Made by a program: the position numbers and the translations under genes
The notes under the pieces: generated by a model
Told to the model about the DNA's origin: nothing
Databases searched by the model: none
The model's input: the letters and a program-made list of their open reading frames with translations, nothing else
NCBI GenBank assembly: GCA_034698045.1
Contig: JAQGAU010000795.1
Location: forward strand, 1-23,846
DNA: 23,846 bases
Direction: 5' to 3'
Source of the DNA: Paramacrobiotus richtersi
Lineage: Eukaryota; Tardigrada; Eutardigrada; Parachela; Macrobiotidae
Part shown: positions 9,247-18,400 of the stretch, piece by piece
Numbering within the stretch: position 1 is the stretch's first letter
Layout of the letters: each line of letters begins with the position of its first letter

Positions 9247-9780
9247 AAACCATTGCCATTATACCTTTGTCTACAATCTCCATGGCGGTGATTAGATAGA
9301 TGTTTAGTTTTCGGTCGAAACAACCCGTTTTAGCTTAACGTACCTGTACAGATACATGCTTTTTAGTGGATCTTTGGTTTTATGGAAGAAGGTTGAGGTA
9401 AAATGTAAGGCGTCCGGTTGTGCCTCAAAAGCCTGCAAGATCAGAAATGTCCTACCATCGCAAAAGCCGCATTACCATTCATGTCAGTAATGACTTATGA
9501 AGAAGCCCACCCCAATCAGAATACTTGACTTTTGCTGTTTGCCGGTGTGAGTATAAGTGACCACAACCGTAAACGGACTCCTGTTTATAATAATCTGCTT
9601 ATAATATTGAACTGTCGATCCAGTCTACATAAAAGATGCAGAATCAGCTTAAATGCCATAATGTGGAAAGTGACGTTAATCAAACAACACCATAACGGTG
9701 TATGTGCCGGAAAAAAACGACTACCGGGAGAATGTCGGGCAGCGGGATAATCTCCTCCGCTTTTCCCTCACGCCCGCCGT
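9247..9780. other. Gene-free spacer
   Basis: Only short frames. I see nothing recognisable between the Cys-rich ORF and the transposon at 9790. Confidence 0.45.
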
Positions 9781-9789
9781 GAAAAATTG
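9781..9789. repeat. Target-site duplication, left
   Basis: GAAAAATTG, identical to 10741-10749. The two copies directly abut the inverted termini of the element between them. Confidence 0.85.
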
Positions 9790-10740
9790 GGCTATATATG
9801 TACCTCATAACTCATAATGGCTGGTCATAACTCATAATTCGCACTCATAACTCATAACTCGCGCTTATAACTCATGAACAATGGTCATTACTCACCAGCG
9901 GTCAGTTGCGGTCACTGTTTAATGGTTTCAGTGAAAAGTACTCTGCCAGTCACCGCTTACCATAATTACTGACCAATGCAGCGTTGGTTTTTGGTGCTTA
10001 CTCGTCGTATGCGTGGATGCGGTGTTGCACACAGTGCTTAATGGACCAACATACACCAAAGCAAAAAACGAAAAGTGCGACCAGTCTCCGGCTGTTACGT
10101 AACACCTGGAATACGTTTAAACACAACCTGGTGTACCAAAAATCTTTTTTCTTTTTATTATTATTTTTTTGAAATTTTAAAATGAATTTTCAATGTTTGG
10201 AATTTGTTTCAAAATTTCACAATGGTGTTAATAAGCTGGTTTTGGTTCATAATCGTTCTCATGTATGTATATCTTCGTTGTTTCAGTGTAGACAGAAATT
10301 GCTAACAGAAGGATACTACTTTTGGTTTTTGTGTTGATGTATGTTGGTCCTTTGAGTACCTGAGTAGTGAGTGCAACACCGCATCCCCGTTTCTCGATCC
10401 TGGCTGCTCGCACAAAAGAATCAGACTGATTTGCAGTGAAACATACTGAAACTAAAGGTCACTAGTCTTAAGATGATTACGGGTAGAAAACAGCGAAGGG
10501 CACCAGGATGCGACGAGTAAGCACCAAAAACAACCGCGGCATTGGTCAATAATTATGGTCAGTGGTGACTGACAGGGTACTTGTCACTGAAACCATTGAG
10601 CAGTGACCGCAGCTGACAGCTGGTGAGTGATAACCATTGTTTACGAGTTATTAGCGCTCGAGTTATGAGTGCAAATTATGAGTTATGACTTATGAGTTAT
10701 GACCAGCCATTATGAGTTATGAGGTACATATTATATAGCC
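9790..10740. mobile_element. Non-autonomous Mutator-like DNA transposon (MITE)
   Basis: The 951-bp element is bounded by perfect 9-bp duplications. The left end begins GGCTATATATGTACCTC. The reverse complement of the right end begins GGCTATATAATATGTACC. Homology between the arms continues for about 220-230 bases (9790-10010 and 10508-10740) with substitutions and small gaps. Both arms are full of TCATAACTCATAA-type tandem words for their first 100 bases. The core (10011-10507) has no transposase ORF. Long inverted termini with 9-bp duplications are the signature of Mutator-like elements; hAT elements make 8-bp duplications. A full-length relative elsewhere in the genome would supply the transposase. 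Confidence 0.8.
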
Positions 10741-10749
10741 GAAAAATTG
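10741..10749. repeat. Target-site duplication, right
   Basis: GAAAAATTG, a perfect copy of 9781-9789. Confidence 0.85.
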
Positions 10750-11338
10750 CGAAAAGCACGTGTCTGCGAGTGCTAAGCACAAACGTACGAAAGGTCCACT
10801 AAATCTGAGTAACTGATAATTTGCAAAAACTGTCCAGCAAATACTTTTGTGCCCGGGTGGAACTGAAGTAGGAAAACGCACTTCAGCTCGATATTTTACA
10901 ACTGGTCCCGTAACTCGGAAACGCTTAACTTCTGACAAAGTAGAACGGCCAACCAACAATGCACCATCGCTACGAAATTCGAAACAGAGAGCATAATTAT
11001 AACACTTTTTTTTGTTTTTTAAAATCCTTGGTTTTTTATTTCCGCCCATGTTTTACATGCTCGTTTGAGCAAATATCACTGCGTACTTTATTTTGGACGG
11101 TTCGGCAAAAGAACTGCTACAGCATTCGACGTCCAAAACGAAATGTCATGCGCTTTGTTAATTCGGCAAAACCACCAAGCAATCAGCAGTATTTAAATAT
11201 TTCCTGATTATTGACGAGAAAGAGATTCTGCGAGCCGGTAAACTGTAGTCATTGTTGTTGCACTCATAGAACGTTGTACCGTTAAGGCGGGGCCGGGCCG
11301 GCTAAGCAGTTCATATTAACTTCATAATGCAGTGAATT
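10750..11338. other. Spacer holding the 3' UTR of the minus-strand gene
   Basis: No ORF of interest. Read on the minus strand it contains AATAAA at 11092-11087 and 11040-11035, about 250-300 bases past the stop codon of the secreted protein gene. Confidence 0.4.
11087..11092 (-). terminator. Likely poly(A) signal of the minus-strand secreted protein gene
   Basis: TTTATT on the plus strand reads AATAAA on the minus strand. It is the first canonical hexamer after the stop at 11339, and a second lies at 11035-11040. Confidence 0.4.
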
Positions 11339-14300
11339 CTAATTGACATCCTCCCGTCTGGCAACGGTATTCACCTCGTTGATAGTCGTCAGGTGTGTTC
11401 CATTAATTTCCACCACAGTCCACGCATTGCCCGCACGATTTGACATAAAATACTGCGCCCATAGTTTATTTCCAGCGTACAGCTGAACGGCGACCCCGGA
11501 GTTGGCCATATCCCACAGGGTGCCGTTGCGGTCTTTGGAAATCAAATGCCAGTCGGATACGCTAATGCGGTAAATGCCTGCTAGCTGCTTCTCAATTAGG
11601 ACGCTCGCGAACTCCCACGAATCGACTTCGTACCGTACGAAGCTACCCCGGATGGCTTTGTCCCACTCGTGTGTGTGGGCACGATCGGAACTGCCTTCGA
11701 TGGGCCCTCGAACATGCAGGGGCAGCAGAACAACATTCCTAGATTGCTCACCACCTAACGACACAATTCGAACTACGCCATTCTCTAAGGTCGGGGACAG
11801 TCCCGTCACGCTGTAATTTCTGCTTTTCCCGCCAAGAATGATCACGGTGAAAGGCACTGTTATGTAGCCACTCTTAGAGGCTGTCGCTGTGTAATGCCCT
11901 CCGGGTAGGGTCACGCTCCAAGTGCCATCTGTCAACGACGCCGCACTTCCGACCGCAGTCCCGTTGTGACTGTTCATATCGGTCCGGAAAACTAATTTTA
12001 CGCCGTGCAAAACAGTGCGGTACTTTGACAAGTCGTACAGTTTTCCTGTAGCTGTTCCTGATCCGATAAAGCGTCTGGGAATGAACAGTAATGGCTCTAT
12101 GAATGCAGTAAATGCGCCTGGATTTCCATCGAGATGGACATTTCGGAGTGTGATTGAGTAGTATCCTGCCACCTGGAAGGTAACCGCCAACTGCAGACCA
12201 TTTGTTTTTGGGAGAAACAGTGACATTTCGCCGAATGAATTTGTCGTAGCGGTCAGCTGTTGCACTTGACAGACCGAAACACCGTCCAGCATGCTTTGTA
12301 CAGTAGCGGCAATCAGCGTGTGACTCAGAGACAACACAGTATCAGCGTCCCGCATCAGCCATGTCGCGTGGCCTTTGGGTTCAAGAGCATGGCATCTGGC
12401 CGTGGGCATGTCTGCAATACAACATCAACACTTATGTTTTTCTCTGCGGAAACAATTTATTTCACATTGCAGTCGTGAGGAGAAATCATGTTTGCAAAGT
12501 GATGAACTCAAAAGGTATAGCAAAGGCAGGAAGTGAATTTTGTACTAATAACCAACCTGTAGTTGTCGTCATTTTACGACTCTCACTTTTTAGAAGAGCT
12601 TATTAATTATAAGCGGACTGCGTAATTTTTATCCGGTTTTATTTAAAAATTTACACCGGTTTTTCCTAGAAAGATTCACATTAAATTCTGTATTACTTCG
12701 CCCCATACGAGTCGGTTTGCTGGTCGATCAGCAGTGCTACAGTTACAATCTCTGCAAAATGTATCCCTACGTATGCCAATTTGCGCAATGAGCCTACTAC
12801 CGTGCACTAAAAAAATAACCGTGAAGCAGTATTATAATATACGTTTTTAAAAAAAAATATAAGATAAAAAATAGAAATATAAGATATAAACAGAATACAG
12901 ATGTAAATAAGAAATAAATTAAATAAACAAACAAAATAAAACAGAAAATAAATCATCCTGAGATATAAATCGTAATATTTTTTTTTTAAAAACGTACGCC
13001 ATTCTGGATCATCTTACCTGTCAGACTTCCGGCAGACTGAAGAGGGACTGCACTGACAACATAGTCCGCACGGCCTTTGTGTAGCCGTAAAGTCGTATTG
13101 CATATCGTTTTGTCGTCTAACGTGCTGATGTCAACACAGTAAAACATCATCGGTCTGACGATGTTTTTTTCGCGGTCCCACTGTATTCGGCGCTCGCCTG
13201 ATCGCAGTTGAACAAGCGCATCGGTGACAGACTGAGCGTGAGCGAACGCTCCCAATGCATCCGTCGCGTTGTCACCGCGCAGTGTTTCCTGCAGCCATTC
13301 CATTCCGTTACCAAACAGCTCTTGCAGACAATGGACGTTTCGCCGGTTTCGGTCAGGTGGCGTGTTCTTGTCTGTCCAGTACGTTGCTCTCCACATTTCT
13401 TCGGTAAGGATTCCCGCGGATGTCACGTTATGATAGAAACTCGGCAGTAAAGTCGTCACTAGCCTGTGGATTTGATCACTGTCGATAAATTCAGCTGTCT
13501 CGCTTACACTCTCAATCGTTTTGGCTATCACCTCATGTACAAGGGCATAGTAATCGGCGTGCAGAACATAAATCTTTTCATATCCAGTTAGTCGTTTATT
13601 GATGAGATTGAAAGTTGGTGTATGCCGAATTTGCTGACCGTTAAAACAAACTGAAACGTCCCTAGACTCAGGAATATCAAAAGCAAAAGTCAGCTGGACA
13701 TTCGTTTCATCACTGGAACTGCCATTCTGAATTTGTCTCTTGATACCTTCGCAAACATTGAGCGAAGCACACTGTGTCCGAAACGAAACAGTCTGAGGAT
13801 AGTTTCTCACTGAGCGCCACTGGCTTCTCACTGGCATGCCATAATCACTTTCCATGCGGTATTCCAGACGGATCCATTTGAATGGAATCGGGAGAATTCT
13901 GGCCTTTGCATTACCGGTTTGCTGGCTGATGAATGACTGAATGTGGTGGACATAATCTGAATCCCAGAGTTTGATCTTCGCAGTAACAGAATGCGTTGCA
14001 GAATGGTTGGTGAGTACGATTTTCACAGTGTCGGAAAGAAGTAATCCAGCGGGAGCGTAGTACCACACCGGACCTAGTGAGCTGAAGTTGCGAATGGGAG
14101 GGTGGAAGATTGCAATCTGCTGGCTTTGGTATGGAATGGTGAACGCTGGCGTTGAGATGTCTTGCAGTTGTAGCTCTAGTTAACAAAACAACCGAACTGT
14201 ACACAATATTATTTTCCTACTACAAGTAAGCCATCCATCTATACTGCAGAATTATAGATCGAGTTCAGTGCATGTGTCTTCCTGCAGTTATCACCGAACA

Positions 14301-14398
14301 AATTTACGGTTTTCGCTCGATTTAACATTGAAATTAAGCTTACCCAATGAACCGCTGATGACGATCCCGAGAAGCGCGCCCAGCAGGAGAAACTTCAT
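11339..14398 (-). CDS. Large secreted protein with carboxypeptidase-regulatory-like and YfaP-like C-terminal domains
   Basis: Three exons on the minus strand (14398-14344, 14175-13018, 12411-11339) join in phase 1 and phase 1 to give 761 residues. The start has a textbook context (CACCATGA) and encodes a signal peptide (MKFLLLGALLGIVISG). Residues 20-404 form an unrecognised region with Cys pairs and several N-glycosylation sequons. The last exon has two beta-sandwich-like segments ending in GYYSI and SGYITV, the second with LTDGTWSVTLPGGHYTA; this is the style of carboxypeptidase regulatory-like domains. The C-terminus (SGVAVQLYAG, then WTVVEINGT and TINEV) resembles the end of YfaP/DUF2135-type extracellular domains. 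No transmembrane segment follows the signal, so it is probably exported. Function is unknown; an adhesion or matrix role is a guess. Confidence 0.8.
12842..12994. mobile_element. AT-rich Tc1/mariner-like MITE within an intron
   Basis: The 153-bp element has near-perfect 19-20 base inverted ends. The left begins CGTTTTTAAAAAAAAATAT, and the right end, reverse-complemented, is the same with one more A. It is flanked on both sides by TA (12840-12841 and 12995-12996), as Tc1/mariner elements are. The core is almost only A/T with a strong A bias on the plus strand. It sits in intron 2 of the secreted protein gene, ending 23 bases from that intron's donor. Confidence 0.6.
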
Positions 14399-14975
14399 GG
14401 TGGTGTGTTTCACTGGACGACACCATATGCAAACATACTTCTGTAATAGCAAAACAACAGCGAACTGGATGCCCCACGTAAAACTGCTTCGTCTTCGTGA
14501 AACAACAGTTTTACACGTCGCTTTGCGGCATTCTGTTGCTTCCTTTCTGATATCAGTGGCAATCTTGATACTGATTACGATACGGAGATCGGCTTTGACG
14601 AGAGACACCACCGCAGTGCTTCGGAATTGACGATTTACAGGTTGGTTTTCAAAGAAATCTACCAAGGTTCACATGCCATTTGCAATTTGCATAAGACTGT
14701 ACTAAACCTTCAATTGTTTTGGATCGGTTCTTCGCTTAACTGTTATTTCCGCAGATATGGTTTATGAACTCATTCGCACACGCTACCGGATGTATTGTAC
14801 TTTCGAACATATTCGCACACCTGCCGCTATAAACCTGTCGTATCTAGAATAAGAATTCTTTTGCTTATAAGGCTGTCGATTTCAGGAAGAAAAAGTTTAT
14901 TAACATAAATCTGAATGTCGAGCTTCTAGCTCGAAATTCTGCTACGTTTTCTGTCATAGAAAACAGTACTTCAAG
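14399..14975. other. Intergenic region between divergent genes
   Basis: It carries the presumed promoter and 5' UTR of the minus-strand secreted protein gene. The frame upstream of that gene's ATG is open for about 90 codons, but its sequence has no signal or motif and the signal peptide decides the start at 14398. No TATA box is obvious. Confidence 0.4.
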
Positions 14976-14997
14976 TACGTATGTGATCACATACGTA
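14976..14997. promoter_or_regulatory. Perfect 22-bp palindrome
   Basis: The sequence is a perfect inverted repeat centred on TGATCA (half-site TACGTATGTGA). It lies about 500 bases before the LSM14-like start codon. It could bind a homodimeric transcription factor or be a chance or hairpin sequence. Confidence 0.35.
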
Positions 14998-15499
14998 TTT
15001 TCAGGGGAAAAATTTGTCGGTCATGGCGGTACAAGTTCGCTTCAGTCGACAGCAAATCCCTACAATCTGGCTAACCGCCAACCGTTGGCGGCCGCTTTGA
15101 ATGCCTGGTCATTACTGCTGCGGACAATGAACCGCTTTTTTCGTCGAAACGAAATCTGCACGCAGCACACTATCTGTACATTGTACTGTACAATACAAAT
15201 CGTGCCAGTTTCTCACATGAACGCGGAGACGGATGCAGATTACGAAACTGTTCTATTAATTTTGACCTTGCGTTCAGCTGCCCTATCTGCACTGCTGAAG
15301 CCAGATGACTGGGTGCGGAGACGGCATTCGATCGACGTTAAAGCATGCGGTGAATACACAGTTCCCAGTTTCGTTATTTGCTCATCAGTCGTCCGCCACA
15401 TCTGGGATATTCGTTACACGAGCTGTATTTATTGCTTTCGTTCTTTTTTGATCCTGAAATCTACAGGGAAACAACGTTTGCTCCCATTATCCCGCAGAA
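14998..15499 (+). other. Upstream region of the LSM14-like gene, with a long overlapping ORF
   Basis: A 174-codon frame (14983-15507) runs through this region and ends 8 bases into the LSM14-like coding sequence, so its stop overlaps the start as ATGGCTGA. Its translation shows no family motif or signal peptide, and I do not call it a gene. CCATTATCCCGCAG at 15484-15497 could be a splice acceptor 2 bases before the start, implying a 5' UTR intron. Confidence 0.35.
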
Positions 15500-18400
15500 A
15501 TGGCTGATTCCCTGGCGGATGCTATGAAGTTACTGAATACGTATCGCGCGCAGCGAATTAGTGTGGTTAGTAAACAGGACAACCGATTCGAAGGATTGTT
15601 GAAGGTTATTCATACCGACAATCGAAGCATCTGCATGGAAAAGGGTACGTCTTTAGTTTTTGTAATTTTTCGTGTTTTTGTGTAAACATTTTGTACGCCT
15701 GTATCCGTGCTTCGCTGCGCAGCCGAATTTTGCAAACTAAATTTTTTTGTTTAATTTTTAAAAATGTTTGTAACACTTCTCACGTTCAAACGCGAACAAA
15801 ACCCAGTAAGGAATGAAAATGATGAGTGCAAAAATTAAACGATGATGTCTCTAACAATAAGCTGCCTTATAACGCGTTTATATGTTACGGCATTACCAAG
15901 TGCTCTTTGTCAGACGTAGTTATAAAGATCAGCAGGCACAGTGTAACATTTCTTCATACAGTTTTCCGCAAATTTGAATAATCCGTCAACTTTTTAGACG
16001 ACTTACTATGTATGCTAACAAAATACTGCATTCCTGGTGCTTTCTTTAGCTGCCACGTGCCTGTCATAAACCTGTGTCTGAAATATGCATGTTGTTGCTT
16101 TTATTGTAAGTTTGCTGTAATTGACATTATATAATGGCCAGCACGCCGTAGTACTTTTACTGGGTCACTGACGATCGTTTGACTCGTTTCCAACGCCATT
16201 TTCTTGGAAAAAGAACAAATCGTTTCCACAAAAATCACGGTTCAAGGGAAAACGACAAATTTATCAATAAATCTGGACACTATGCAAAAGTTCCTTTGTT
16301 TTCGATACGTGCTCTGAGTTGCTACGAAACTTCGTTAAAACGATTGTTTTCTTCGTTTTGATGTGTACCTCCAAAAAGCAAGGTACAGTAAAATCCGATC
16401 GTTTACGTATGAGATCGAATATAGGTCACTCAACTCTCCTCGCACGTGTTGCAAAGTTCATTGTACTGTACGTATTTGATCACAAAAGAAACTTCGACAC
16501 GTAATCGGATAGGGCGAAACAAACGGGCCTCTCTGAGGCTCTCTAAGAGAGGCCCGTCTGCTTGCGTCTCGCTGTGGTAATAGTGTGAATTTCTTGACGT
16601 TGTTTTCGCTCATCCTGGATCCACGATTTCGCACAATAACATAAATACATGTAGTTAGTTGATGTAGTTATGTTCGTACCGTTTTCGTTAATGTTTTGGA
16701 AAGTAGCGCGCATGTTCTCAGACTCTTGTGACCGATTTCACACAACATAGACGTCTTGAAACGAACAGTTGCAGTGCATTGGTTAATACTCAAAATTCTC
16801 AAAGGGATAAAACGCATACATCATCTGTATACATGTAGTCAGAGATGATGAAAATTGTAAAAATCAACTGAAATCTTGGATTTGAACGCCCTCCACAGTC
16901 ATCTTTGAAAGTTCGATTTTGATGTAAAAAAAATACCACACAAAAATTTATCAAAAAAGGTCGTGATTTTGCCACGTTGTTTTTCTGGTTTCCGCATAGT
17001 AAAATTTCCTCATTTAGCACAGATTACCTTGATAAATTCATGAATTCTAAAAACTGTCGAACGGTTCATTTGCAGACGTAGCATTATTGTCTGGTTTATC
17101 GGTTTTTACTGGTAAACTAGTGGATAACATAACAGCCTGATGTTTTGACAAATAAAAAAACTCTCTAAAAATTAAACATAAACATATCTTTACAGTGCGC
17201 TTTTGTGGTACCGAGCGTCGCAGCGTCATCGGACACGTTCAGTCTGCTCGAATGGAACTCTACACTGATATCACAATTCGACTGGACGAGATCAAAGAAA
17301 TCTTCGCACATATTGAGCGTTCTCCCGAAATGTGCCTGGACCCGGCGGTTATCGACGTAAGTAACCTTAATACTATTTTTTATCGAATATCGTGATGTTC
17401 CTGCGTATTTTCATCTGGTGTTGTATAGTATTTTGTCAATACTGGTGCCAGAAAAAAACCAATGATACATGTCCATAAAGTACACGTGTACAATGACAGA
17501 CGTAATTAATTATAATAAATTATAAAATAAATTCAATTAGACGATAAAGTAAATTAAATAATTTGATAACATGTTAATCAGCTGCAGCTCGCTACAAGCG
17601 TAGTCACTGATAAAACACAAACAAGTTAACAGGATTGGAAGAGTAAACATAAGTATACAGACGTGTTTTAAGAAAAAACTGCTCACGTTACATTGTTAGT
17701 GATCTCTTGCGCAAACTGTATTCGCAAATACTATCATCTCTTTACTTGTGACGAAAAACTACGGTACAGTACTCATTTGTTGCAGAGTGGTTCTGCCATA
17801 ACCCCAATCCTGTGGTCAACCGTCTGCCTACCCAACAACAAACAGGCTTTCGTTCTTCCCACCCCACCCGATCAACGAGTGCAGCGCTACACTGCGGCCG
17901 AGAAAAATCCCCCGCTGAACATTCCTGGGGCGTTGAAAGTCCTGATGGAACAAGCGCAGCGCCCTGAGAAACCTCAAGCCAGCTTCATCTCGGTCTTTAA
18001 TATGCGTTACGAAGGCACACTGAAAGATGTTGATCAGAATGACAAATCTGTATCTCTGACTAATGGTACGCTACTTTCTGTCGTGTAATAGCGTGTAACT
18101 CGACAAAATTGTGGTAATTCGTTGGACGTTTGTTTGTAGTTCGCTTCTGGGGAACGGAAGATCGTCCGTCGATCAAGATGGTTGTGCCACGCGACGAGAG
18201 GTATCCTTCCGTTAGATTCCAGCTGGACCAGCTGAAGTATATTCGCATCAGCGTCGCCATGTGCCAGGACATGTTCGAGGATACGGCCGTTATGGTGGAC
18301 CAGGTAGGTGTGGTGTCGTTGTAAATGACAAACTTCTGCCGTGAATGGCCCGCTATACATGTAACAGAAACCCAGTCGGGATTGTGTAGTGAGTAGTGAC

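Noticed and set aside
9807-9880. Repeated TCATAACTCATAA words as a CRISPR or microsatellite array
   Set aside because: The words are irregular, have no unique spacers, recur inverted at the other end of the element, and the host is eukaryotic.
9984-10413. Short ORFs inside the MITE as a transposase
   Set aside because: They are about 60 codons, with no DDE-type motif or zinc finger; the element is non-autonomous.
14291-14665. N-terminal extension of the secreted protein upstream of 14398
   Set aside because: The frame is open, but the extension would bury a good signal peptide that starts at an ATG in a strong context.
16225-16260. GGTTCAAGGG as a tRNA B box
   Set aside because: No matching A box, acceptor stem or cloverleaf arms can be drawn around it.
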